Assembly: GCA_023301395.1 (NCBI GenBank)
Contig: JALZUY010000220.1
Location: forward strand, 1 to 15,602
Reading direction: 5' to 3'
Length of the DNA: 15,602 nucleotides
Origin: Nonlabens sp.
Lineage (GTDB): Bacteria > Bacteroidota > Bacteroidia > Flavobacteriales > Flavobacteriaceae
Part shown: piece by piece, positions 7,015 to 14,644 of the stretch
How the letters are laid out: every line of letters starts with the position of its first letter
Position numbering within the stretch: position 1 is the first letter of the stretch
Position numbers and translations under genes: made by a program
Notes under the pieces: generated by a model
Databases searched by the model: none
What the model saw: the letters and a program-made list of their open reading frames with translations, nothing else
Told to the model about the DNA's origin: nothing

Positions 7015-9712
7015 AATTTATTTTCATAAACAACTATTTAAAAAGACCTGCTTGTCAGGTCTTTTTCTATTGTTATTTACTTTTATTGCCACTGCGCAAC
7101 TTAGTGGAAAAGCAACTACTACTGATAAAAAACCAGTGCCATTTGCCACTGTGATTCTTAAAAAAGTGCAAGACAGCACCATTGCTGCATTTACACAAAC
7201 AGATCAAGCAGGACAGTATACTTTAAAAGTAAAAGAAACAGGTCAATTCTTTCTAAGTATAAAATCACTAAGCTACGTTGCGCAAGACATCCCTATTACA
7301 ATCATTGATTTGGTACAATTACAAGTAATTAACGTCGTGCTAGAAGAGCGTAATCTAGAGCTCAATGAAATTATCATTAATGCAGACTTGCCCATTACTA
7401 TAAGAAACGACACGATTATTATAGATGCAAAAACATTTGCAAATGGCAATGAAGATGTCGTAGAAGATTTACTTAAAAAAATCCCTGGACTTACTGTAGA
7501 AATTGATGGTACTATTAAGTACAATAATCAAGAAGTAGAAAAAGTGATGATTGAAGGTGATGACTTTTTTGAAAAAGGCTATAAAATACTTACCAAAAAC
7601 ATGCCTGCAAAACCACTCAATAAAGTGGAAATATTGCGCAATTATTCCAATAACAAACTACTCAAAGGTGTAGAAGAAAGCAATAAAGTTGCTTTAAACC
7701 TTACACTAGAGGAAGATGCAAAACGGCAATGGTTTGGTAATATAGAACTAGGACAAGACGCCTTACTAGACAACTTTTATCAAGGTAGATTAAACTTAAT
7801 GAGCTTCGCCAAAAAAAACAAATATTACTTATTAGCTAGTGCAAATACGACTGGTGAAGATCTTATTGGTGATGTAGGTAGCTTTATAAATTCCTACCGC
7901 TATAATGAACCAGGTCGCATAGGCGACAACGTGCGAATTAATAATTTAATGGCTATGCAGGCTGGACAATTTAATTTTAAAGCCAACCGTTCTAATTTTA
8001 ATAACACACAACTGGTATCTCTTAATGCCATTTTTAATCCTACAGAGAAATTAAAAATAAAAACCAATGGCTTTTTTAACTGGGATGATAAAGACTTTTT
8101 TAGAAATAGCAGTAACAGTTTTACAGGGAACAGCACGAACTTTACTAATAATGAAGATTATAGTTTAAATAATAGAGCGATTACTGGTTTTGGAAAATTG
8201 CAATTGAATTATGATATTGCTAAAAACAAAACTATAGAATCAGAGACCTCATACAGCAATCGTGATCATAATGATGGTGCTTTACTAGATTTTAATGGCA
8301 CTTCTACCATAGAGTCACTTACCACAGCATCGCAAAGATTTAATCACAATACGGTTTACACCCATAAGTTGACAGATAGTAAAGTGTTACTATTTTCGGG
8401 TAGAATTATTAACGAGAAAGCACCGCAACAATATCAAGTGAATCAGTATTTTTTTAACGACTTATTTCCTTCCTTAACTTTTCAACCTGATCAAGTAGAA
8501 CAAGATATTGAAAACAGACTTTTCTATGGCGGTTTTAACACGCATTATCTAGACCGTAAGAAGAATGGAAATCTGCTAGAGCTTTCCCTAGGGAACGAAT
8601 ATCGTAGAGATCAATTCGACAATGTGTTACGCTTTAGCGAAAGCGGAACAACAAATAACAACACACCTCAAGGATATCAAAATCAAACTACCTACAATGT
8701 GAATGACGTATACCTGAAAGGTAAATACCTCATCGATTTAAATCAGTTTAAAATCACAAGCAGCTTGGGTATTCATCAGTTATTCAACACTCTTGAGTTA
8801 TCAGGTCAGAGTTCTAGCCAGCAACCGCTGTTTTTTAATCCAAAGATGAATCTCAATTATGAAATTGATAAAAACAATAAAATAAGCGCCAGTTGGTTTT
8901 ATAACACTACAAATGCAAGCGTGCTGGATGTCTATGATCAATTTGTACTCACAGGATATCGCAGTTTTAATCGTGGAACGGGTAGTTTTAATCAGCTAGA
9001 TGCGAGTGGTGCGACTTTTAATTATCAACTAGGTAATTGGTCAGACAAGTTTTTTGCTACGGTAAATGCTAACTATACAAAGAATCATGATTTTTTCTCG
9101 TCAAATCAATTAATTCAACCTAATGCTTTTGTTTCAGAACGTATCGTCATTAATGATCGTGAATTATTAAATATCAACACTACAACTGATTATTACTTTA
9201 GTAAGTTAAGTTCAAACCTTAAATTAAAAGTCGGATATACTGCTTCTAATTTTAAGAACATCATCAATAACTCGCAATTACGAGAAGTAGAAAACAGAAA
9301 CCTTAATCTAGATATTGAGCTTCGGTCAGCATTCAGCGGTTGGTTCAATTACCATATAGGTAGTTCATGGCGTTTTAATGAAGTAAGTACTACTGGATTC
9401 ACTAACTCTTTTGTAGATAACACAAGTTTTCTTGATTTATCATTCATGTTCAATGAGCGATTTGACATTCAGGTAAAAGGAGAACGTTACCTGTTTGGAA
9501 ACATTAATGATGGAGATAACACCTATAATTTTATCGATACAGATGTACATTACAGACCTATGAACAGTAAATGGTCCTACTCCATCATGGCTCGTAACTT
9601 GACAAATACAGAGCAATTCAGGACTAGCTCTATTAACGACATTTCATCTTCTGCAGTAAGTTATAGATTGCTCCCTAGATATGTATTATTGAATTTGAAA
9701 TATCGTTTCTAA
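7001..9712 (+). CDS. TonB-receptor-like outer-membrane barrel with carboxypeptidase-like regulatory domain
   Basis: A 903-aa outer-membrane protein. Residues 1 to about 32 form a signal peptide with a long basic n-region (KNNK, HK, KK), ending in ATAQ. About 33-120 is a CarboxypepD_reg-like/CNA-B beta-sandwich (LSGKATTTDKKPVPFATVIL). About 125-250 is a plug-like domain (DDVVEDLLKKIPGLTVE-type motif, MIEGDDFF). The remainder is an outer-membrane beta-barrel of the OMP_b-brl_3 type, ending in the classic terminal Phe (LKYRF). No obvious TonB box was found, so TonB dependence is unproven. The start is TTG: an in-frame stop at 6992 blocks anything further upstream, and the next candidate (TTG at 7052) would lose the basic n-region. 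The TTG lies inside the GLPGLI gene. Codons 14-22 contain a terminator-shaped hairpin (7040-7066). It ends 2 nt from the convergent tyrS gene with no clear terminator. Confidence 0.87.
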   Translation: MKNNKIYFHKQLFKKTCLSGLFLLLFTFIATAQLSGKATTTDKKPVPFATVILKKVQDSTIAAFTQTDQAGQYTLKVKETGQFFLSIKSLSYVAQDIPITIIDLVQLQVINVVLEERNLELNEIIINADLPITIRNDTIIIDAKTFANGNEDVVEDLLKKIPGLTVEIDGTIKYNNQEVEKVMIEGDDFFEKGYKILTKNMPAKPLNKVEILRNYSNNKLLKGVEESNKVALNLTLEEDAKRQWFGNIELGQDALLDNFYQGRLNLMSFAKKNKYYLLASANTTGEDLIGDVGSFINSYRYNEPGRIGDNVRINNLMAMQAGQFNFKANRSNFNNTQLVSLNAIFNPTEKLKIKTNGFFNWDDKDFFRNSSNSFTGNSTNFTNNEDYSLNNRAITGFGKLQLNYDIAKNKTIESETSYSNRDHNDGALLDFNGTSTIESLTTASQRFNHNTVYTHKLTDSKVLLFSGRIINEKAPQQYQVNQYFFNDLFPSLTFQPDQVEQDIENRLFYGGFNTHYLDRKKNGNLLELSLGNEYRRDQFDNVLRFSESGTTNNNTPQGYQNQTTYNVNDVYLKGKYLIDLNQFKITSSLGIHQLFNTLELSGQSSSQQPLFFNPKMNLNYEIDKNNKISASWFYNTTNASVLDVYDQFVLTGYRSFNRGTGSFNQLDASGATFNYQLGNWSDKFFATVNANYTKNHDFFSSNQLIQPNAFVSERIVINDRELLNINTTTDYYFSKLSSNLKLKVGYTASNFKNIINNSQLREVENRNLNLDIELRSAFSGWFNYHIGSSWRFNEVSTTGFTNSFVDNTSFLDLSFMFNERFDIQVKGERYLFGNINDGDNTYNFIDTDVHYRPMNSKWSYSIMARNLTNTEQFRTSSINDISSSAVSYRLLPRYVLLNLKYRF
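7040..7066. terminator. Perfect terminator-like hairpin inside the barrel gene's signal-peptide codons
   Basis: AAAAAGACCTG (7040-7050) pairs perfectly with CAGGTCTTTTT (7056-7066) through 11 bp, with loop CTTGT. The GC core GACCTG/CAGGTC followed by U5 has the form of an intrinsic terminator, and the 5' A5 makes it look bidirectional. It lies 26 nt after the GLPGLI stop, where a terminator would be expected, yet the barrel frame reads straight through it as KKTCLSGLF. It may end most GLPGLI transcripts, with passage to the barrel gene depending on ribosomes that start at TTG 7001. The structure is seen; the function is inferred. Confidence 0.6.
8630..8645. repeat. Variant dispersed palindrome (CGCTTTAGCGAAAGCG)
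   Basis: Arms CGCTTT/AAAGCG are intact, but the centre AGCG is not self-complementary. It lies inside the barrel gene, read as Arg-Phe-Ser-Glu-Ser, the same reading frame as the copy in the epimerase gene. Confidence 0.6.
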
Positions 9713-9714
9713 AA

Positions 9715-11013
9715 TTACTTCACAAGTACCAAAAAGTAATTACGCTTACCACGTTGTAACAACAACATATTCTCTGCAATTAAATCAGCTGTAGTGATAA
9801 TAGTATCTTCAGTAATCTTATTCTTATTTATGGATAAACTATTCTCTTTAAGAGCGCGTCTCACCTCACTATTTGATGGTAAGAATGAAGTTAAGTCTGC
9901 CATAAGAGTTACAGCATCTACTCCATCTTTTAAAGCATCTTTAGAAATCTCAGCTTGTGGAACACCTTCAAAGATATCTAGTAAGGTTTCTTGATTAAAC
10001 TCACTCCATTGCTCAGGAGTTACCGTTTTACTAAACAAGATTTGAGAAGCTTTAAGAGCCGTTTCATAAGCCTCAGGACCATGAACCATTATCGTTACTT
10101 CCTCAGCAAGGCGTTTTTGCAAACTTCTATATCCAGGATCTTTTGCATGTTCTTCAATTAATGATTCACAAGTTTGCTGATCTAAGAACGTGAAAATCTT
10201 AATCCAACTTATCGCATCTTCGTCAGTAGCATTTATCCAAAACTGAAAGAATTTATAAACCGATGTCTTATCAGTATCTAACCAGATGTTACCCGACTCT
10301 GTTTTACCAAATTTTGTTCCGTCAGCCTTAGTAACTAGTGGAGTTGTAAGAGCATAAGCCTTTCCTCCTGCTTTGCGACGTACAAGTTCTGTTCCAGTAG
10401 TTATATTTCCCCATTGATCGCTACCACCTATTTGTAGTTTGCAACCCATGTTTTCATAAAGGTATAAGTAATCATAACCTTGAAAAAGTTGGTATGTGAA
10501 TTCTGTAAAGCTCATTCCATCACCATCTCCAGTCACACGTTTCTTTACAGATTCCTTTGCCATCATGTAATTCACCGTAATGTGTTTACCGATGTCTCTA
10601 GCAAAATCAATAAGACTAAAATCCTTCATCCAGTCATAGTTATTCACTAAAACCGCACGTGTTTGATCATCTCCTTTTTCAAAATCGATAAAACGCGCAA
10701 GCACAGATTGTACTCCTGCGATATTCTTGTCTAGAATTTCTTGAGTCAATAAATTACGCTCAGCGCTTTTCCCAGATGGATCTCCTATCATACCAGTCGC
10801 TCCACCTACTAGGGCAACAGGCCTGTGTCCAGCACGCTGTAAATGCATCAATAAAATAATTTGAACCATGCTACCTATGTGCAAAGAATCGGCTGTTGGG
10901 TCAAAACCTATATAACCAGTAACTACCTCATCTTTAAGCAATTCCTCAGTCCCAGGCATGATATCATGTATCATTCCTCTCCATCTTAATTCCTCTGCAA
11001 AATTGTAAGCCAT
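9715..11013 (-). CDS. tyrS: Tyrosyl-tRNA synthetase
   Basis: Cytoplasmic class I aminoacyl-tRNA synthetase, 432 aa from the chosen start, which attaches tyrosine to tRNA-Tyr. The HIGH-type signature is H45-I-G-S48. QIGGSDQWGNITTG is the tyrosine-binding and activation motif. The KMSKS loop is K234-F-G-K-T238. The C-terminal 60-70 residues (SEVRRALKENSLSINKNK) form the S4 RNA-binding domain. All signatures look functional. I chose ATG at 11013 (MAYNFAEEL). An in-frame TTG at 11034 would add seven residues but falls inside the -7 box TATATTTG and outside the usual family N-terminus. It converges with the barrel gene, 2 nt apart, and diverges from the epimerase gene. Confidence 0.97.
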   Translation of the reverse strand: MAYNFAEELRWRGMIHDIMPGTEELLKDEVVTGYIGFDPTADSLHIGSMVQIILLMHLQRAGHRPVALVGGATGMIGDPSGKSAERNLLTQEILDKNIAGVQSVLARFIDFEKGDDQTRAVLVNNYDWMKDFSLIDFARDIGKHITVNYMMAKESVKKRVTGDGDGMSFTEFTYQLFQGYDYLYLYENMGCKLQIGGSDQWGNITTGTELVRRKAGGKAYALTTPLVTKADGTKFGKTESGNIWLDTDKTSVYKFFQFWINATDEDAISWIKIFTFLDQQTCESLIEEHAKDPGYRSLQKRLAEEVTIMVHGPEAYETALKASQILFSKTVTPEQWSEFNQETLLDIFEGVPQAEISKDALKDGVDAVTLMADLTSFLPSNSEVRRALKENSLSINKNKITEDTIITTADLIAENMLLLQRGKRNYFLVLVK

Positions 11014-11031
11014 TTCAAAATATTTAAGCTG

Positions 11032-11039
11032 CAAATATA
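11032..11039 (-). promoter_or_regulatory. -7 box TATATTTG for tyrS
   Basis: On the minus strand TATATTTG begins 26 nt before the tyrS ATG at 11013, an exact TAnnTTTG match and the same spacing as at the LTD and LuxE-like genes. The -33 position reads CTT, not TTG, so that half is poor. The box overlaps the alternative TTG at 11034, which argues against that start. Confidence 0.5.
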
Positions 11040-11095
11040 TAGGCTTTACTGCACTTTTAAGAGTATTTCAAGTGCGGTTTGTGTACTTTTACCAT

Positions 11096-12097
11096 ATGAT
11101 TTTAGTAACTGGCGGCACTGGACTAGTAGGTGGACATTTATTATATCGCTTTCGCGAAAGCGGTATTCCCACAAGAGCATTATATCGAGAACTTAAGAGT
11201 ATCGATAAAACGCGTGCTATTTTTAATTCTTATGGATCTGGAAAAGAGTCGTTAGTGGACGATATAGAATGGATTCAAGGCGATATTTTAGAAATCCCAA
11301 GTCTAGAAGAAGCAATGAAAGGTATTTCTCAAGTATATCACTGTGCGGCAGTTATCGAAAGTGTTCCTTTCTGGAAAATGAAGAAAGCAAACGTTACTGG
11401 TACTTCAAATGTCATTAATACAGCACAGGCTCATAATATAGAAAAATTATGTTATGTAAGTAGTATTGCTACACTAGGCGACCCTATAGGTCAACGTGCT
11501 ATTAATGAGGAAGATTTCTTCAATCTCGATGCAAAAAACAGCAATTATGCTATTTCAAAATATGGTGGTGAGATGGAAGCATGGCGTGCGACTCAAGAAG
11601 GAATGAAAATTATTATTGTCAATCCAGGGATTATTCTAGGAGAAGGCAACTGGGAAAGTGGCTCTGGCAAGATATTTTCTCAAACTTTTAAAAAACAACC
11701 GTTTTACACAGACGGTTCTAGTGGTTTTGTAGATGTAAGAGATGTTGCTAGATCGATGACTGAGTTGATGAATTCTACAGTTATTAATGAGCGCTTTATT
11801 CTAGTAAAATCATCTCATAGCTACAAAGAAATTCTTCATAAAATAAGTCATAGTTTAGATAAATCTCCTCCCAAAATTAAATTATCAAAATGGATGCTCT
11901 TCTTCGTTTCTGGCACTATGAAAATAGGTCACTGGATAGGTTTTGATAGAGGACTGGAACGCGCTACCGTAGAATCGCTAACTTCTCATAGTGATTATGA
12001 CGGTTCAAAGATTGAAAGTCATATTGAATTTGAGTACACGCCTCTTGAGAAAACTATAAAAAGAGTTAGTGATTATTATTTGTTATCTGTAGGATAA
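11096..12097 (+). CDS. NAD(P)-dependent epimerase/dehydratase (extended SDR)
   Basis: A 333-aa oxidoreductase of the extended short-chain dehydrogenase family, nearest in style to dihydroflavonol-reductase-like/NAD-dependent epimerases. The N-terminal Rossmann fingerprint is GGTGLVGG at 6-13. WIQGDI and VYHCAAV follow as the usual cofactor-pocket strands. The catalytic pair is Y151-x3-K155 (NYAISKYGGE), with SSIATLG upstream supplying the Ser/Thr region. The substrate cannot be read from the sequence. ATG at 11096 is preferred to the in-frame GTG at 11072 because MILVTGGTG is the normal N-terminus. Codons 18-23 contain a perfect copy of the dispersed palindrome (11147-11162). Its 3' end overlaps the convergent DUF4296 gene by 22 nt. 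Confidence 0.9.
   Translation: MILVTGGTGLVGGHLLYRFRESGIPTRALYRELKSIDKTRAIFNSYGSGKESLVDDIEWIQGDILEIPSLEEAMKGISQVYHCAAVIESVPFWKMKKANVTGTSNVINTAQAHNIEKLCYVSSIATLGDPIGQRAINEEDFFNLDAKNSNYAISKYGGEMEAWRATQEGMKIIIVNPGIILGEGNWESGSGKIFSQTFKKQPFYTDGSSGFVDVRDVARSMTELMNSTVINERFILVKSSHSYKEILHKISHSLDKSPPKIKLSKWMLFFVSGTMKIGHWIGFDRGLERATVESLTSHSDYDGSKIESHIEFEYTPLEKTIKRVSDYYLLSVG
11147..11162. repeat. Perfect 16-bp dispersed palindrome CGCTTTCGCGAAAGCG
   Basis: A fully self-complementary 16-mer inside the epimerase gene, read as Arg-Phe-Arg-Glu-Ser. It is the only perfect copy of the four in the window. It sits right after the Rossmann glycine motif, in the region that precedes the second beta strand. Confidence 0.85.
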
Positions 12098-12507
12098 CTT
12101 TTTAGAGAATCTGACATTTCAATATCTTTTAAAGATTTGAGTTGAGGTACTTTCTCTTTGGAATTAAACTGTCTGGCGTTTATGCTGTCTTTAATAATGG
12201 TAAGTTTAGCATCTACAATATCAAAAACTTCTAGGAAATTCTCAACACGATCTGCATAGTAATGAAAGTTTTGCTTGAACGATATGCTATCTATACCGTG
12301 CTTTTCATAAATGTACTCATCCGGCACTACTCCTAGATCCACAAAGGACTTACGATTAGCTGTCATGGAACCTTCTACGAGATAAACATCGGTCATGATT
12401 GCGGCCATCTTTTCTGTATCAAAAAATGGATCAGGCTCAGGAGTTTTTTTAATTCCTGAGCAAGAACTCAATATGATAATAGATAAAATAGCTAGTATTC
12501 TTTTCAT
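12076..12507 (-). CDS. DUF4296 lipoprotein
   Basis: A 143-aa predicted lipoprotein of the Bacteroidota DUF4296 family, function unknown. The signal sequence ends in a lipobox, LSSC, with the lipidated Cys at 16 and small residues after it. The domain core is FFDTEKMAAIMTDVYLVEGSM (residues about 28-48) and is predicted to be largely helical. A linker-like, Lys/Ser-rich C-terminus follows. Its ATG overlaps the TGA of the dihydroorotase gene in an ATGA (4 nt), so it is the third gene of the glycosyltransferase-dihydroorotase-DUF4296 operon. The 3' end runs 22 nt into the convergent epimerase gene. I recall this gene order from other flavobacteria, but the reason for the linkage is unknown. Confidence 0.85.
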   Translation of the reverse strand: MKRILAILSIIILSSCSGIKKTPEPDPFFDTEKMAAIMTDVYLVEGSMTANRKSFVDLGVVPDEYIYEKHGIDSISFKQNFHYYADRVENFLEVFDIVDAKLTIIKDSINARQFNSKEKVPQLKSLKDIEMSDSLKSYPTDNK

Positions 12508-13844
12508 CTCTGGAATTTAAGAGCCTGAGCATTTTTAGAATCGCTTACTTTAAAGTTTTGATAAGCTAAATGACCGTTTACAAATGTGTGCGAGATACGA
12601 CTGTTAAAGGTTACTCCTTCAAAAGGAGACCATCCACATTTTGCAAGTATATTATCTTTAGTTACCGTCCATGGGTTATTAGGATCAACTATAACGAGAT
12701 CTGCTTTATAACCTTCTCTTATATAACCGCGATCAGCGATATCAAAAAGCAACGCTGGATTATGGCACATCTTCTCTACTACTTTTTCTATAGTTATTTT
12801 ATCTTGTGCAACAAATTGCATCATTGCTGGTAACGCGTGTTGTACTAACGGTCCACCACTAGGGCAATTTAAATAAGAGTTTGACTTCTCATCTATGGTA
12901 TGTGGTGCATGATCTGTCGCTATAACATCTATACGATCATCAAGTAAGGCTTCCCATAATTGATCTCTATCTTTTGCTGTTTTAACTGCTGGATTCCATT
13001 TAATTAAAGAACCTTTAGTGGCATATTCTTCATCACTAAACCATAAGTGATGTATACAAACCTCAGATGTGATTTGCTTTTCTTGAATAGGCTTTTTATT
13101 ACTGAATAGTTTTGTTTCCTTTCCAGTGGAGAGGTGAAAAACATGTATTCTTCCACCTGTTTGCTTAGCTAGTTCAATCGCTCCAGAGCTACTTATATAA
13201 CAAGCGTCTTCACTTCTTATAATAGGATGTTGATCCATAGGAATATCATCTCCATAAGTATCGATTGCTTTCTTTAAATTTTCTTTGATAGTTGCCTCAT
13301 CCTCACAGTGTAGAGCTATTCGCAATTTCACATTAGAGAATATTTTTTTAAGAACTTCTTTATCATCAACCAGCATGTTTCCCGTTGAAGAACCTAAGAA
13401 TAGTTTCAACGCTGGAACTCTTGTGATATCAACTTTTAAAACTTCTTCAAGATTATCATTTGTCCCGCCAAACATGAACGCATAGTTTGCATGACTGTCA
13501 GCAGCAGCAGTTGCCATTTTCTTTTCCCATTCTACAATAGTTGTAGTTTGTGGAGAAGTGTTAGGCATTTCCATGTAGGTAGTAATTCCACCGGCTACAG
13601 CCGCAGCACTTTCTGTAGCGATGTCCCCTTTATGTGTTAATCCTGGTTCTCTAAAATGTACTTGGTCATCAATCACACCAGGAAGAACGTACTTACCTTC
13701 AGCATCAATAATGTGTGTATTACCATCTTTAGCACTTATACTATCTGCAATTTCTTTTATAATATCTCCTTCAATGAGAATATCACCATTGCTAGTAACT
13801 CCATCAGTTACGATTTTAGCATTTTTAATTAATGTTTTTCTCAT
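12504..13844 (-). CDS. pyrC: Dihydroorotase (class I) with HxH replaced by QxH
   Basis: A 446-aa amidohydrolase that interconverts N-carbamoyl-aspartate and dihydroorotate, the third step of pyrimidine synthesis in the cytoplasm. After a beta domain (1 to about 50) the metal motif reads D60-Q61-V-H63-F-R65-E-P-G. Most class I enzymes have H at the position of Q61. The remaining set is present: probable carboxylated K147 (PALKLFLG), H179 (RIALHC), H234/H237 (RIHVFHLS) and D311 (ATDHAPHT). NPALLF and GYKADLVIVD are normal C-terminal motifs. It overlaps both neighbours by ATGA, pointing to tight translational coupling. The substitution could change the two-metal site, or it could be a standing variant in Bacteroidota. 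Hydantoinase/allantoinase relatives are the alternative, but FREPGLTHKGD favours dihydroorotase. Confidence 0.93.
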   Translation of the reverse strand: MRKTLIKNAKIVTDGVTSNGDILIEGDIIKEIADSISAKDGNTHIIDAEGKYVLPGVIDDQVHFREPGLTHKGDIATESAAAVAGGITTYMEMPNTSPQTTTIVEWEKKMATAAADSHANYAFMFGGTNDNLEEVLKVDITRVPALKLFLGSSTGNMLVDDKEVLKKIFSNVKLRIALHCEDEATIKENLKKAIDTYGDDIPMDQHPIIRSEDACYISSSGAIELAKQTGGRIHVFHLSTGKETKLFSNKKPIQEKQITSEVCIHHLWFSDEEYATKGSLIKWNPAVKTAKDRDQLWEALLDDRIDVIATDHAPHTIDEKSNSYLNCPSGGPLVQHALPAMMQFVAQDKITIEKVVEKMCHNPALLFDIADRGYIREGYKADLVIVDPNNPWTVTKDNILAKCGWSPFEGVTFNSRISHTFVNGHLAYQNFKVSDSKNAQALKFQR

Positions 13845-14569
13845 ATATCCAGTTTCCCTATCAAACTATTTAATTTCATCTTTAAAACCCCAAAAACGGC
13901 TTCATTAATTATACCACCACTCATTTTAGATTTACCTCTAGAACGATCTGTGAAAATCACTGGTATTTCTTTAATCTGAGCTTTGAGCAACCATGCTTTA
14001 AATTTCATTTCTATTTGAAATGCGTAGCCTACAAATTTAATCTTATCCAAATTAAATCTTCTTAAAAGACTGCTTTTATAACAAACAAATCCAGCAGTAG
14101 TATCATGTAATTGCATTCTAGTGATCCATCGCACATATTTTGAAGCGCTATAAGACAAAAGAACACGAGACATAGGCCAGTTGACCACATTTACACCTTT
14201 CACATATCGACTTCCTATCGCCAGGTCAGCTCCATTTTCACAAGCCTCACGTAGTTTAGAAAGATCAGCAGGATCATGAGAAAAATCGGCATCCATTTCA
14301 AATACATAATCATACTCTCGTTCTAGCGCCCATTTAAATCCATGTATATAAGCTGTTCCTAATCCTTGTTTACCAGCTCTACTCTCAAGGAATAGGCGGT
14401 TTTCATAAATACTCATATTTTGAGAGACAATAATCGCTGTCCCATCAGGAGAATTATCATCGATGACCAATAAATGCACCTCTTTATAAGTAGAGAGTAC
14501 TGTATCAATCATCAATAAAATATTCTCTTTCTCGTTATATGTTGGTATGATTACCAATGAATTTTTCAT
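13841..14569 (-). CDS. GT2 glycosyltransferase, polyprenol-phosphate mannose synthase (Dpm1)-like
   Basis: A 242-aa family 2 glycosyltransferase resembling dolichol/polyprenol-phosphate mannose synthase. It would move mannose (or another sugar) from a GDP-sugar to a polyprenyl phosphate at the cytoplasmic face of the membrane. IIPTYNEKENI starts the GT-A fold, DDNSPDGT is at 37-44, and the metal-binding DxD is D93-A-D95 in EMDADFSHDP. AIGSRYVKG and DTTAGFVCYK are Dpm1-type motifs. No C-terminal membrane segments are present, as in the short Dpm1 class. It is first in the operon with dihydroorotase and DUF4296, joined by an ATGA overlap. The sugar donor is not provable from sequence. Confidence 0.9.
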   Translation of the reverse strand: MKNSLVIIPTYNEKENILLMIDTVLSTYKEVHLLVIDDNSPDGTAIIVSQNMSIYENRLFLESRAGKQGLGTAYIHGFKWALEREYDYVFEMDADFSHDPADLSKLREACENGADLAIGSRYVKGVNVVNWPMSRVLLSYSASKYVRWITRMQLHDTTAGFVCYKSSLLRRFNLDKIKFVGYAFQIEMKFKAWLLKAQIKEIPVIFTDRSRGKSKMSGGIINEAVFGVLKMKLNSLIGKLDI

Positions 14570-14577
14570 AAGAAGGA

Positions 14578-14585
14578 CAAAAGTA
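14578..14585 (-). promoter_or_regulatory. -7 box TACTTTTG for the glycosyltransferase operon
   Basis: An exact TAnnTTTG match on the minus strand, starting 16 nt before the ATG at 14569. The implied leader is very short, close to leaderless. No TTG is present at -33. It lies in the 75-nt divergent gap shared with the DUF4271 gene. Confidence 0.4.
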
Positions 14586-14644
14586 AGGAAATAAATAGCC
14601 TAGCTGTATTAACGAAAAATAAAAGAACTTATTTTTACATCCTC

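Noticed and set aside
9713..9741. AATTACTT/AAGTAATT inverted repeat between the barrel gene and tyrS, considered as a two-way terminator
   Set aside because: AT-rich 8-bp stem with a 13-nt loop lying inside the tyrS end, and no T-run after it on the plus strand.
11014..11034. Seven-residue N-terminal extension of TyrS from TTG 11034
   Set aside because: The TTG lies within the TATATTTG -7 box, and ATG at 11013 gives the normal family N-terminus.
11072..11095. Eight-residue N-terminal extension of the epimerase from GTG 11072
   Set aside because: The Rossmann N-terminus MILVTGGTG begins at ATG 11096; the extension is not part of the fold.
12570..12833. 87-codon open frame on the plus strand opposite the dihydroorotase gene
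   Set aside because: No family resemblance or signal; it is an antisense shadow of a well-conserved gene.
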